From Arion vulgaris (lineage: Eukaryota; Mollusca; Gastropoda; Stylommatophora; Arionidae), in contig CM036762.1 in assembly GCA_020796225.1 (NCBI GenBank), forward strand, positions 52,351,407 through 52,415,406: a stretch of 64,000 nucleotides of DNA. The letters run 5' to 3'. This document shows, in pieces, positions 1-8,861 of the stretch (positions within the stretch are counted from its first letter, which is position 1; each line of letters starts with the position of its first letter). The position numbers and the translations under genes are program-made. The notes below the pieces were generated by a model. The model was not told where the DNA came from. It did not search any database and worked only from the letters and a program-made list of their open reading frames with translations.

Positions 1-170
1 CATGTATACAAAATTCAAGATTGGCAATTTAGCCATATAGACAGGCACATCAGACTGCAGAGCATATACTTCAAGACTGCCCTGAATATGATATACTGAG
101 GCAAACTCACTGGCCTAATGAACAACACTCGACAGAAGACTATACGCATCTCTGTGTGAGATACAAAAGA
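1..170 (+). mobile_element. LINE 3' coding fragment, type V
   Basis: The translation, with frame breaks, resembles the end of a LINE second ORF: a histidine-rich stretch with KFKIG, then TAEHILQDCPEYDILR and WPNE. The pattern of two close cysteines, then AEHxLQDCP, recurs at 994-1262, 3310-3662, 28900-29206 and 49895-50140. In I/Jockey-like elements a region like this follows the RNase H domain. This copy is cut by the window edge and has stops, so it is dead. The family call rests on similarity among the copies in this window. Confidence 0.6.
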
Positions 171-254
171 CAGTGAAGTTTATACAAAGAGACAGCGTTA
201 AATATAAAGATAATATTTCAAGCGAAGGAAAGAAAGGAAGGACTGAATTAGCCA

Positions 255-445
255 GCATATCGTCTTTGAGTCTTCCTAAAAAATATCTCGAGCCGGTAAA
301 TCAGCTCAGAAGAGCTAAGGGTTTAATACTTAACTTCAATGTTAAAACAGATTTACTGTATGGGTCAGAAGCAGGGAGAACTAATGAAACAAAAACTAAT
401 AAATTACAAATATTCATAAACTGGTGTCTCCGCAGAATAGAGGTA
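255..445 (+). mobile_element. LINE reverse transcriptase thumb fragment, type EE
   Basis: A frame running to 457 contains NVKTDLLYGSEAGRT followed by KLQIFINWCLRRI. This is the usual LINE layout at the end of the reverse transcriptase: a YG(S/C)E segment, about 15 residues, then an FxxxCLRRI helix. No catalytic motif is present. It is an isolated relic that runs into an oppositely oriented LINE L tail at about 450. A host gene is unlikely because the motif is typical of retrotransposons. Confidence 0.55.
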
Positions 446-459
446 CGGAGATGGTGATC

Positions 460-835
460 ATCATCAAGTAGCTTGTCCCTTTCGGAACTTGGCTCCCATG
501 ATAGACGTCCGGAAGAACTCTATTCTGTGCAAGTTGACGGCGTCAGCAGCAGTCATTCTCAGATCATCAATGACTTATTGCACCCATCGTCATCTAGGTC
601 TTCCTCTCATTCTTCTTCCATTCACCAATTCCCTCAAAATGATCTTCTCCAGGCACTCATGTTGTTTGATGTGTCCGAAATATTTAATTTTCATTGATGT
701 TATGCTCTTTAATAGCCAACTCTCTTTAATATCAAGCTGTTGCAGAACAGAACAATTGTACTCTTCTCTGTCTATGATATCCTAAGTACTCTTCTGTAGC
801 TTTTGCATTTAAAGACATTAAAAAATGATCTTCTG
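460..835 (-). mobile_element. LINE 3' tail, type L (BovB-like)
   Basis: On the minus strand the conceptual translation, with several frame breaks, reads like the tail of an RTE/BovB-type LINE: a (Y)RRVLRIS segment, then a KYFGHIK-like segment near 680, then an acidic and basic linker. The same order is clearer at 15765-16140 and 45055-46195. No intact frame remains. The orientation is opposite to the fragment before it. Confidence 0.5.
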
Positions 836-959
836 ATGTTATGATACGGTTTACAAATGAGGAGCGGATGAAAAGAACGAGATAGATGACAGAGAAGACA
901 AGAGATATAAAAAAAAGATTCTGACGCTGGACAGGACACACATTGAGAAAACTCGAAAT

Positions 960-1262
960 AAATATAACTCTCTCTCTCTCTCTCGATCATCGCTTAGACT
1001 GATGTACCAGATTTACACATACATTCTGCCGTTGTTATTAAGGACTCCGTCCCCCCGTACAGCTTCTCATTTATTTCGATATTCTCCGGCCAGGTTTCGT
1101 TTCTCAAGCCTGCTAGCAGTGGGCAGTCTTGTAGTAAGTGCTCTGCCGTCATGTTCGCCTGCTCGCAGCGGCACAGGCTAGTTCTGCCAATTTTACATTT
1201 GTTATGCAGGTGATATCGAAGTCTGTTATGGACGGCACGGAGGTGGAATAAGATAACTTGTT
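960..1262 (-). mobile_element. LINE 3' end, type V, with tail
   Basis: On the minus strand a 96-codon frame ending at 994 contains HLRAVHNRLRYHLHNKCKIG, then CRCEQANMTAEHLLQDCPLL and LYGGTESL. This is a Cys/His cluster typical of the C-terminus of an RNase H-bearing LINE. The untranslated tail reads GGTACATCAGTCTAAGCGAT and runs into a (GA)n tract at 968-984. SINE W ends in nearly the same sequence (6130, 18835), which suggests that V supplied its retrotransposition machinery. The copy is 5'-truncated. Confidence 0.65.
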
Positions 1263-1344
1263 TGTTTAAAAAAACATATAACAAGAAGGGTTATTTTCTG
1301 GAACCAACAGTATAAACGAGAGTAAGTATAACAATATGTAGAAT

Positions 1345-1545
1345 CGTGATTTCATCATCATCAGGTGCCGTCTCCACATCGAAGGTTGGCTGCAATGAAT
1401 CTCCAGCATCCTCTGTCTTTCGCCTTTCTGTTGCACACTGCCAGACTGTAACCTGTCCATTTCTTAAATTTTCCTTCCCACTTATCTCTCGGTCTTCCTC
1501 TTGCTCTTCCCCTCAACTTTCCCCTCTAGTAAATGTTTTATCATG
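1345..1545 (-). mobile_element. LINE 3' tail, type M
   Basis: This copy is close to base-for-base with 16168-16390: an ATCATCATCAGG tail, then a segment whose minus-strand translation includes TPRRKTEDAGDSLQPTFDV and ends in aspartates. The better copy at 16168-16555 shows the upstream KYFGHIKRHD motif. The (GAT)n end is the 3' end of the element. It is 5'-truncated near 1540. Confidence 0.6.
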
Positions 1546-1549
1546 GTGA

Positions 1550-1660
1550 TTTAGAGATAGAAATGAAAAGTGTATGGAAGACATAGAATGAGCTGCAGGA
1601 GATAGATCAAGATAGGAAGAACTGGCCATGAAGTAGTTGAGGGTCTATACCCTAACCCGG
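1550..1660 (+). mobile_element. LINE 3' fragment (ELQEI...RKxWHE type)
   Basis: The plus-strand sequence matches 59085-59220 in order: AGCTGCAGGAGATAGATC, then AGATAGGAAGAACTGGC, then GTTGAGGGTCTAT. In the other copy this codes for ELQEIARDRKTWHELVEGLC, a typical LINE C-terminal end. Here it is short and frameshifted. Confidence 0.5.
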
Positions 1661-1699
1661 AGTTAAAAAAGACACATTAGAAAGAAGTAAGTAATATAT

Positions 1700-1955
1700 C
1701 TTCTTCTTCTTCTTTGCGTTCGTTCTTTATGACCAATTTTAATAATTCTTTGTGATATGTTTGATCTTTGCCAAGAACGTGTATACGTTGCACATTGGTT
1801 TGGAAGGTCCCTAAACGCATAGACTTCTACACGTTTAGGACATATGCATCCGATTTCAGCCAAACCTCCTTAGTCGCCTCTTACGACATGCGTGGCAGGT
1901 AACAGTGGTTCTATTCTTTACACCCCAAATTTGGGCCCTGGTAACCACTCGGGCG
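1700..1955 (-). mobile_element. SINE A, near full length, with TSD
   Basis: The element reads on the minus strand from CGCCCGAGTGGTTACCAGGG to a (GAA)n tail. It is flanked by a 10-bp target-site duplication, AGTAATATAT, at 1690-1699 and 1956-1965. The start resembles a tRNA-Ser/Leu box A (CCGAGTGGTTA), but I see no clear box B. Its first 90 bp are shared with families B, D, W and X. The 66-codon frame inside it (MAEIGCICPKRVEVYAFR) recurs wherever SINE A occurs and is a by-product of the repeat, not a gene. Confidence 0.9.
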
Positions 1956-2029
1956 AGTAATATATTAATACAAAACACAGTAAAAAAAACTGTAATTGAT
2001 TCATATTGTTATACGTGTCATCATAAAAT

Positions 2030-2325
2030 AGCTTGTCCTGGGTAGCCACTCAAACAGTCTTTTGGAAGTTCTTTCTCTCATAGTCCAGATGTTCCGCCTC
2101 TGCAGTCTTCGTGGTCAAATCATCAGTTACATCTTGAACCTATCTTCTCCGTGGTTGTTCGCTTCTCCTCTTTGCCGGGATGCCACCTTGTATAATGGTC
2201 TGCAACCGTTTGCCTCAATTTTCTTATTTTTAAAGAGCTCAATTTTTTCATTCTTATTTGTAGCATCATTCGTTATTTTTTTAAAAATTGTATAATTTCT
2301 TCTGCATAGATCTATTTGTTCTCTA
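2030..2325 (-). mobile_element. LINE 3' tail, type L (degenerate)
   Basis: The sequence AGCTTGTCCTGGGTAGCCAC through CTTCTCCGTGG matches the L tail at 15765-15900 and 24590-24730. On the minus strand that tail codes for RRRWIQDVTDGLNM and TAAEAGHLA in the best copies. Here it is mutated and has no long frame. It abuts SINE Q. Confidence 0.55.
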
Positions 2326-2330
2326 CTTTT

Positions 2331-2540
2331 TTTTTCAATCCAGAAGCACTTGAGCTTTCAGCTCTTTGACTCGGTGCCATGGACATCGTAACCCTTCGGT
2401 TCGGTACCACGACCACCGTGAATCTGGAGAACCTGTGGCTTTTCTGCCAGCCCGCGGAATTGAGCTCACACTGACAGGGAACTTGTCACCCGTTGTCCAA
2501 CGTGCTACGAATACGCCGGGCAAGCGGGCATTGTTCTCTA
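2331..2540 (-). mobile_element. tRNA-derived SINE, family Q
   Basis: On the minus strand the element starts GCCCGGCGTATTCGTAGCAC, has a box A-like TAGCRCGTTGG and a box B-like GGTTCAATTCC in the better copies, and ends AAGTGCTTCTGGAT. Other copies are at 17940, 20215, 25484, 49370, 51490 and 55290. The tRNA-like head followed by a constant 120-bp body marks it as a SINE. Open frames through it (for example 2335-2550) are non-genic. Confidence 0.8.
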
Positions 2541-2554
2541 TTCTGTCCATTGTA

Positions 2555-2690
2555 TAGGCATGACTTCTCTTTAAGACTTATATTCAAAAGCACATAAATG
2601 TTTTTCTGCTGCCTTGTTTCATACCCATACGTTGTTGCCACTGGAAATATACATGCTCTTAGTATTCTGAACTTTGTCTTCCTATTAGTT
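2555..2690 (-). mobile_element. BovB-like LINE fragment
   Basis: On the minus strand the region reads like the YGxETRQ segment followed by a KAxxxFxYKS-like helix seen at the end of RTE-type reverse transcriptases (compare 16090-16140). It is short and interrupted. It is probably part of the same decayed LINE that continues upstream. Confidence 0.4.
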
Positions 2691-2749
2691 CCATTCCATA
2701 CTGCTGTTAGTTGTTTTAGATTATGTAGAACTATGTATGTTCTTAAACC

Positions 2750-2860
2750 ATAAATATGACCATCGGTGAACTGGCTAGAGACAGAGTGAATTTCAGATGC
2801 GCTGCAAAGAGAGCAACGTCCTATAAAGGATACGCAGCTTGATGATGATGTATGTTCTTT
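2750..2860 (+). mobile_element. LINE 3' terminus, type Z
   Basis: The plus strand carries GTGAACTGGCTAGAGACAG, then a GATGCGCTGCAAAGAGAGC segment, and ends in GATGATGATG. It matches the complement of 33785-33900. In the better copy this codes for the extreme C-terminus of a BovB-like LINE (VGELASDRVNFRCAAKRAT) followed by the (GAT)n tail. Confidence 0.6.
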
Positions 2861-3049
2861 TAATTTCATTCCTTTCATTTTTAGTCTCTTGTTAGTAGGG
2901 AAATGGGATATTCAAAATCGTTCAAATTTTATAATTTCCTCCCTGATAAAAATCAATATTTGCACTGTGTTTAATTACCAGTATAATAATATATAGAACA
3001 TATAAAGTTACATCATCCTCATCATGTGCCATGCCGACTAGCTATTAGA

Positions 3050-3240
3050 TCTGTCATCGTCAAAAACTATTGTACTTCTTGCGTTCGCCCGCTGTGAATT
3101 CAAGCATAGCTTGGTATGGTGCGTTTTGCTGATTTTTGCGCGAAGATATGCTTTCTTTTTTATCAGTGTTCCCGGTCATTAAGGTGTGCCTTCTCCATCT
3201 TCAGAAGTACTTATGTAATAAGCACTGACTGTCAGTTTGT
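3050..3240 (-). mobile_element. SINE family AA
   Basis: Recognised by a conserved order also seen at 34870, 39672, 41468, 60345, 61030 and 62520: a CTTCAGAAGTACTT start, a GGGRACACTGATAAAA block, GCAAGCCTTCACG-like and GCGCWATACYATGC blocks, then TGAATTCACRGCGRGCGAA and a (GAA)n tail. Here it lies on the minus strand. I see no clear pol III boxes, so the origin of its head is unknown. Confidence 0.6.
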
Positions 3241-3309
3241 ACGTTGATATTTTCTGGGTCATGGCGTTAGACTGTTAAATAATGTTCTAGAATTTAGGCA
3301 CATACATTG

Positions 3310-3662
3310 ATGTCTCTCTCTTATGTTCCCGGCCTAGACTGATGGACCTTTATCATGAATTTTACCGTGGTTTTAAGGGACTTTCTTCCTTCGTACAGCT
3401 TCTCGCGAAGCTCAGTGTTTTGGGGCCATGTTTTTTTCTTATACCTGCTAACCGTTGACAGTCTTGCAGAACGTGTTCTGCCGTCATGTCCGCCTTTGTG
3501 CAGGGGCATAGGCTAGTTGTGCCAATCTTAAATTTGTGTAACATGTGGGCTCGGAGCTTGTTGTGTCCGGTACGGAGGCGAAGTATGGCAACTTGTTCAC
3601 TACGAAAGAGACCATAGTATCCGTCGCTGTTGGTATACTGAGGATGGTCTTTGTCCATTGAT
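3310..3662 (-). mobile_element. LINE 3' end, type V
   Basis: On the minus strand one frame holds LRLRTGHNKLRAHMLHKFKI, then LCPCTKADMTAEHVLQDC. That is a basic GHxxLxxHL helix followed by a CxC...H...C cluster. Function is inferred from family resemblance: this is the region C-terminal to RNase H in many non-LTR elements. A frameshift occurs after QRLAGIRKK. It abuts SINE E, which starts at about 3663 on the opposite strand. Confidence 0.65.
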
Positions 3663-3908
3663 GTGAGCGTCTGTAGCGCGGTAGTGAACTCAATCACAAA
3701 GCAATCATTCCTGGCTCAAACACCGCGGCAGGCAGTTTGGAAGCAAATTTTTTCGGCGTGGATTTTTACGAAAGGTTAAAAGTAGACCTCACCGTTCAGA
3801 AAGCAATGGCAAACTACTGAACGTATAAGTGGTGCCTAGGAAATCGACGACTAGTTTACTGTGGGTTAATAGCGACGTCCTGTAAAGGATATACCACGAT
3901 TTTCATAT
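3663..3908 (+). mobile_element. tRNA-derived SINE, family E
   Basis: The head GCGTCTGTAGCGCGGTAGTG is a box A-type start and GGCTCAAACACC stands where box B should be. The body TCAGAAAGCAATGGCAAACT, then GTATAAGTGGTGCC, is shared with copies at 22446, 29434, 35730, 36296, 37208, 38776, 40603, 44798 and 46528. It ends near CCACGATTTTCAT. It is full length but diverged. Confidence 0.85.
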
Positions 3909-4172
3909 TGATTTTTGTGTATGGAGAAATTGCTTGCAGGCTCTATATAACATATAACGGTAAAAAGGGACCATTTTCATACCATAAGGTTTATTGTGGA
4001 ATAAGGTATTTCTCATTGACCATCAGCACACAATAGGTACAGTGGTCAACATCATATCGACCGATTTTACTTTCCAGTGCTTTTCTGGTATCTAAATGAT
4101 GCTGGGTCGATCGTTACGGATGAATAATATTTTACTTCCATTATGGAATTGAAATTTAATTTTTACGTATAA

Positions 4173-4372
4173 CGGTCATCATCATCAGGTGCCGTGCCGG
4201 CTGGAGTTGGCGATCATGGATCTCCCACAAATCTATGCTTTTGGTGTTTGCTATCAACGCTGATGTTGACGCTCTACCGTACCATGAAGTCAGGCTATCC
4301 AACATTTTCTCGCTCTGTCGTTCTCTGTCTCGTCTACCCTCGATTTTATCGGTTGTCAGTCACAATGTCTTT
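4173..4372 (-). mobile_element. LINE 3' tail, type N
   Basis: A (CAT)n tract, then GGTGCCGTGCCGGCTGGAG, on the minus strand corresponds to the end of 63655-63955 (CAGCACGGCACCTGATGATG). That copy codes for FSGMMRNGGLEH and an acidic linker. The orientation is minus and the copy is 5'-truncated into LINE G. Confidence 0.6.
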
Positions 4373-4375
4373 AAA

Positions 4376-4806
4376 CCTCCCCTCCTCATCTATTGTCTAT
4401 TGTCTATTCCCATGGGGAAGGTGTTGGTTGTCCACTCTTGCCGTTAAGCGTAGGGATGGGAGCTTTAATTTGCGATCTAGGGCCAGATGTGTCGCCCTTG
4501 TTGTGTTGTATCCGTGTTTATGAAGCGTGGTCTTGATATTGTCTATCCATCTTTTTCTTGGTCTTCCCTTAGCTCAAGTACCTGATCTCTTTTTATTGTA
4601 TTCTGTTACATGTGGTTGGTTGTATTTCATTCTCATTAAATGTCCAAACCACTGCATTTGTTGTCTTTCGATGTATTCGGTGCATGAAGTTATGTCCACT
4701 CTGCTTCTGATGTTCTCATTTCGTAGCCTGTCTTTCCTGGTGATCCCCACTGCTTTCCTCAAGCATTTCATTTCACACGTGGTGAACTTTCTGTGATGTG
4801 TTGCCA
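4376..4806 (-). mobile_element. LINE 3' end, type G
   Basis: On the minus strand one frame holds EMKCLRKAVGITRKDRLRNE, CTEYIERQQMQWFGHLMRMK and NKKRSGT. These match 7984-8540 on the plus strand. This is the post-reverse-transcriptase domain common to RTE-like LINEs. The 3' end carries a (GACAATA)n tail, seen as TATTGTCTATTG near 4391. It is 5'-truncated. Confidence 0.75.
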
Positions 4807-4929
4807 TCATCACATGCCCGAAAAATGATGTCTGTTTCTTATATTGATGACGTATGACGGTATGGTATGAATATATATAGACTCTTATATATATATATAT
4901 GATATAAGGGAAGATAGTCACCACTAGAA

Positions 4930-5190
4930 TTCTTGTTCTTCTAACGCTTCGTATCGATCACTTTTAACCACTCTGTATGATTTCCATGTGATTTCAGAGC
5001 GATTATACGTTGTGCCAATTTATGTGCCTATAAAGTAGGCCAGCACATCAGTTTTTGCGACGTTTTTATTAACTAGGTAGCTTCCCTTGACCTCTACATC
5101 AGTCGCTTCTTACAACACGCCTTGCAAGTCGCAAGTGGTACTATTCTTTGCTCTCCTTGCGGGCCTAGGCAGCACACAGCGATCACTAGA
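4930..5190 (-). mobile_element. SINE D
   Basis: On the minus strand it starts with a head related to SINE A (GGGCCCGCAAGGAGAGCAAAG in better copies), then GTCGTAAGAGGCGACTGATG and the specific body (CGCAGAAATCGGATGTGCTG and ACAAGTGGTCGATATGGAGC), and ends in (GAA)n. Other copies are at 8862, 10000, 12401, 16850, 21464, 36028, 38605 and 46763. This one is diverged but full length. Confidence 0.8.
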
Positions 5191-5552
5191 ATGATAAACA
5201 CTGAAACAGGTGTTTCTGAAGAACACGTTATAACTGCCCGTGACTATAGTGCACCAAGCAGCACTATTGATATTATGTCTGTGTATTAAACCTACCGTAC
5301 GCGCACGCTCTGTGTGATTTGTCTAACCACTATTTGTACAGCCGTCGTCGATCTATACATGACACTTAACGTAGGTACTCACTAATCGATCGATGCGGCT
5401 CTACATATTGATTATCTATAATTACAGTCAGTATACTCATTAACTTTGTTCCTTCAATGTTTTGGATGTTAATTTATACTCTGTTTTGTTTTGTTTACCT
5501 GATGAAGTGTTTATGTCGGTGTTATTGATTTTCTCACATCTTAGCCATAGTT

Positions 5553-5796
5553 CTTCTTCTTCGCGTTCGTTCTTTACGACCAATTTGAATCACTGTGATA
5601 TGTTTGATCTTATCCAAGAACGTGTATACGTTGCACATTGGTTTGGTAGGCCCCTAAACGCATAGACTTTTACATGTTTAGGACATGTGCATCCGATTTC
5701 AGCCAAACCTCCGTCGTCGCCTCTTACGACATGCGTGGCAGGTAACAGTGGTTCTATTCTTTACACCCCAAATTTGGGCCCGTAACCACTCGGGCG
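5553..5796 (-). mobile_element. SINE A with 12-bp TSD
   Basis: A minus-strand SINE A is flanked by TTAGCCATAGTT at 5541-5552 and 5797-5808. The exact duplication indicates target-primed insertion that is fairly recent relative to its neighbours. The 3' tail is (GAA)n and the head is CGCCCGAGTGGTTACGGGCC. Confidence 0.9.
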
Positions 5797-5825
5797 TTAG
5801 CCATAGTTATTTGTTATTGGTTGTT

Positions 5826-6055
5826 GGGGGTGGAGCGTCTGGTTGAATAGATTAGAGCTCGGCTCCCATGCAGGAGACCTGTGTTCACTTCCTGGTAAAG
5901 CCAAGTTTTTTTTTCTGGTGTGGGCATAAATGAAAAATCTTAACTTGAACAGATTTGCGGCGACTGCACTTAACTATGCTGTCATTAAATTCCTCAGGTT
6001 CACGTCCCACCTGTCCTATACATTCCTAGACAGCGGTGCTATGGGAAATAATGAC
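5826..6055 (+). mobile_element. tRNA-derived SINE, family O
   Basis: The head GGAGCGTCTGGTTGAATAG, then TTAGAGCTCGGCTCCCATGC, has a tRNA-like box A. A box B (GGTTCAATCCC) is seen in the best copies but is decayed here. The body has GGCATAAATGAAAAATCTTA, CGGCGACTGCACTTA and CACGTCCCACCTGTCCTA. Other copies are at 25395, 27627, 38143, 51218 and 54985. Confidence 0.8.
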
Positions 6056-6129
6056 ATATTTAAAAAAAATAATTAGTTGTTAAACTTACGTCACACCACT
6101 CAGGACTGAGTCATAGAGCAATAGGTTCT

Positions 6130-6470
6130 CAACATCATCTCGCCATCACCGCCCAGACCGATGTACCAGATCTTCCCATAAATTATATTCATGTGGAAAT
6201 TGGATTCATGCAGCCTTAGCATTGGTGTGTTTTACGTCACATCTTCAGCACCATTTGGAGCTCTGATGCTTATCCTTGGGCGATGTGTCCGGTTTCAGCG
6301 AGCGTTTACTCGGTTCGCTCTCCGTTCTGTAGCCATCTAGTGTTTTTTACGGTGTGGGGTAGCTAGCCCACACCCAACCTCCTCATTCGCCTCTTAGGAC
6401 ATGAGTGGCAGGTAACAGTGGTTCTATTCTTTACACCCCAATTTGGGCCCCGGTAACCACTCGGACGTAA
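6130..6470 (-). mobile_element. SINE W: A-type head, V-LINE-type tail
   Basis: On the minus strand it begins with the same head as SINE A (GAGTGGTTACCGGGGCCCAA, then GAATAGAACCACTGTTACC), then a different body (GGTTAGCTACCCCACACCG in the other copy), and ends GATCTGGTACATCGGTCTGG. That end matches the 3' end of LINE V at 994. A second copy lies at 18835-19173. It appears to be a composite SINE using the V LINE tail. Confidence 0.75.
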
Positions 6471-6599
6471 TATCATCTAATATGTATATTAGAGGTTCTT
6501 GTTACTCGCGTTTTAAGTAAATCTGCATTTTTTGTTTACTTTATTCGTGTTTGTCCCATTTATCCCTGTTCCAATGGTATCAATTCGTTCCCCGTATGA

Positions 6600-6962
6600 A
6601 ATATATTTTACTAGAGACACCTGATCTTACTGTAGGTGAGATCGAGTTCCTAGTCCTATCGGATACGTACCATAATAAGGAGGTTCCGTGTTCAATTCGA
6701 GCACAAAAATTACCCTTGACAGTTGAAAATCGATAAAAGTAGGCTGCAAATCCGCTGTCTATGCAAAAAATTAATAGAATAAACTATTAAAATGAAATTT
6801 CTCAAAAAGTTTGATCGTCTTCAAAATAACATCGGGGACTCTCGTCGATTCTATGAAGTTCGTGCACTATCACTAAGATCTTCATGTGTAAGAAAGAGAT
6901 CGGACCACACATGGTTATTCACCGAAGTGCAATGATAATGGTCTTATCAATTAATGAAATAA
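6600..6962 (+). mobile_element. SINE R, 5'-truncated
   Basis: The body CTGTAGGTGAGATCGAGTTC, then TTCGTGCACTATC and TGTAAGAAAGAGATCGGAC, with a TCAATTAATGAA tail, matches 33270-33650 (plus) and 14065-14510 (minus). The tRNA-like head is missing. The short frame at 6551-6736 follows the repeat and has no known domain. Confidence 0.7.
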
Positions 6963-7089
6963 AACCATTTATTTTAAGTGTTATAGCAGTACACACAGTT
7001 TTTAACAATTTAAATATCTTTACTTTTTGGAAATGAGATTTAGCGAACTGTCACCTTCTGTTGGTTTACGTTCAGGATGTGATTCCTTT

Positions 7090-7203
7090 ACAGTGGCGAA
7101 GAGGTTAGATACTCGCCTCTTGTTTGAAAGGTACTTGGTTCGCTTCCTTGTGGAGCCATCGTGATATTTTTCCAGAGATACCTGAACTCAGTGTACAAGT
7201 TTA
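7090..7203 (+). mobile_element. SINE R head fragment
   Basis: AGTGGCGAAGAGGTTAGATA (box A-like), then TACTTGGTTCGCTTCC (box B-like), then GGAGCCATCGTGATATTTTT, match the head of SINE R. The copy stops at the junction with SINE A at 7204. The rest of R is either missing or lost to the insertion. Confidence 0.65.
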
Positions 7204-7500
7204 CGCCCGAGTGGTTAGCGGGGCCCGCCCGAGTGGTTACCGGGGCCCGCCCGAGTGGTTACCGGGGCCAAATCTGGGAGGAAAAGAATAGAACCACTGC
7301 TACCTGCCACGCATGTCGTAAGAGGCGACTAAAGAGCTTTGGCTGAAGTCGGATGCATGTGTCCTAAATGTGTAGAAGTCTATGCGTTTAGGGGTCTACC
7401 AAACCAATGTGCAACGTATACACGTTCTTGGCAAAGATCAAACATATCACAAAGAGTGATTAAAATTGGTCGTAAAGAACGAACGCAAAGAAGAAGAAGT
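7204..7500 (+). mobile_element. SINE A with triplicated 5' head
   Basis: A full SINE A on the plus strand, whose first 22 bp (CGCCCGAGTGGTTACCGGGG plus CC) occur three times in tandem at 7204-7270. The body follows normally, ending (GAA)n at 7500. The triplicated piece holds the tRNA-like box A. This may be replication slippage, or template jumping during insertion. A 16-bp satellite starts immediately after the tail. Confidence 0.85.
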
Positions 7501-7756
7501 GTACTAGTAACTCAGTGATCGAGTTACTCAGGGATCGAGTTACTCAGTGATCGAGTTACTCAGTGATCGAGTTACTCAGTGATCGAGTTACTCAGTGATC
7601 GAGTTACTCAGTGATCGAGTTACTCAGTGATCGAGTTACTCAGTGATCGAGTTACTCAGTGATCGAGTTACTCAGTGATCGAGTTACTCAGTGATCGAGT
7701 TACTCAGTGATCGAGTTACTCAGTGATCGAGTTACTCAGTGATCGAGTTACTTACA
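7501..7756 (+). repeat. 16-bp tandem array
   Basis: About 15 copies of GTTACTCAGTGATCGA run from 7508 to 7752, nearly identical, with one early G variant (CAGGGATCG). The unit contains GAGTTAC, and the first copy begins GTAACTCAG, so the array opens with a short inverted repeat. It abuts the 3' tail of SINE A directly. The low divergence indicates a young expansion. Confidence 0.95.
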
Positions 7757-7789
7757 GTACTCAAGACAAGTTATGGTGATCCTTTCTCA

Positions 7790-7835
7790 ATCAATCAATC
7801 AATCAATGAATCATCAATCAATCAATCATCAACTC
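7790..7835 (+). repeat. (AATC)n microsatellite
   Basis: Runs of TCAATCAATCAATC with an interruption. The SINE R copies in this window end with the same (TCAA)n tail, so this may be an orphan SINE tail, although no R body is visible in front of it. Confidence 0.8.
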
Positions 7836-7983
7836 GATAATCAAACTCATTTTCCGAATGATATATTAAAGTTTCAGGTCCGTCTTTCATTTCTGTCTCT
7901 ATTGGTTAAAAATCCGCAGTGATGCAGCCATTTGTCAACGTCATCACTTAAAGAGGAAAACTCGATAGAGAAATAGAGACAAG

Positions 7984-8562
7984 GTGTCAAAAAGCAAATG
8001 CAGTGGCCCACCAGCTGGCACCATTACTACAACACCCAAAGATCAAGATAGAAGTGAAAAGACAGATGATAAAAAGTATTTTCCTACGAACATCTTGTTA
8101 CCAGTGCCAAACTTGGTCTCTTACAGCAACACATCACAGAAAGCTCACCACATGTGAAATGAAATGCTTGAGGAAGGCACTGGGAGTCACCAGGAAAGAC
8201 AAACTACGAAATGAGGACATCAGAAGCAGAGTGGGCATAACTTCATGCACCGAATACATTGAAAGACAACAAATGCAGTGGTTTGGACATTTAATGAGAA
8301 TGAAATACAACTAACTACCAATAACAGCTTACAATAAAAAGAGATCGGGTACTAGAGCTAAGGAAAGACCAAGAAAATATGAATAGACAATATCAAGACC
8401 CACTCCACAAACACGGGTATAGCACAACAAGGGCGGCTCATCTAGCCCTAGAACGCAAATTAAAGTTCCCATCCCTATGCTTAACGACAAGAGTGGACAG
8501 CCAACTACATCTTCCAGCTGGGAATAGACAATAGACAATAGACAATAGACAATAGACCACTG
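7984..8562 (+). mobile_element. LINE 3' end, type G (best copy)
   Basis: A 103-codon frame at 8003-8314 contains CYQCQTWSLTATHHRKLTTC, EMKCLRKALGVTRKDKLRNE and RQQMQWFGHLMRMK. After a stop the frame would continue with a GRPRKYE-like basic segment. The 3' end is (GACAATA)n at 8523-8558. This is the domain after the LINE reverse transcriptase. The catalytic FADD box is absent, so this is a 5'-truncated, inactive copy. Confidence 0.8.
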
Positions 8563-8589
8563 AAAGTTGGAGTACGATGAAGAAGATTT

Positions 8590-8672
8590 ATGGATCGCCG
8601 ACATTGTCTTCCATCTTCTCCTTCACTGAGTAATTAGTTACATTGTCTTCCATCTTCTCCTTCACTGTAGTA
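8590..8672 (+). repeat. Short direct duplication
   Basis: ACATTGTCTTCCATCTTCTC, then CTTCACTG, appears twice (about 8603 and 8640), separated by AGTAATTAGTT. It probably arose by a local slippage or duplication event. Confidence 0.75.
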
Positions 8673-8754
8673 CATTGTCATCTCTCACTAGTATTATCAT
8701 TGTCTTTTCTTCATGTAATTATTACTTGTTTTTTACGGAAAATGCAATAATATC

Positions 8755-8835
8755 TGAGCGGGATTCGATCCGCAATACATTCGATTCAAAGGACATTGTT
8801 CTAGCATCTAGACCACAATTTGTGTGTGTTCTTAT
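8755..8835 (-). mobile_element. tRNA-like SINE head fragment
   Basis: On the minus strand GTGGTCTAGATGCTAGAAC could be a box A region, and GGATCGAATCCCGCTCA fits box B. Spacing is tRNA-like, but I do not see an acceptor stem that pairs, so it reads as a SINE head and not a functional tRNA gene. Confidence 0.45.
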
Positions 8836-8861
8836 TACCAAATTATGTACATTTCATTTTT

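Noticed and set aside
1663..1863. A recurrent 60-66 codon frame (CPKRVEVYAFRGLPNQCATY) at many sites
   Set aside because: It appears in every SINE A copy in the same position. Frame disruption is as common as conservation and there is no start or stop conservation, so it is a by-product of the repeat, although it will look like a conserved small protein family to automatic tools.
2062..2295. 77-codon frame with hydrophobic stretches, resembling a membrane protein
   Set aside because: It overlaps the antisense of a degraded LINE L tail. The hydrophobicity follows from T-rich antisense of Lys/Arg-rich coding.
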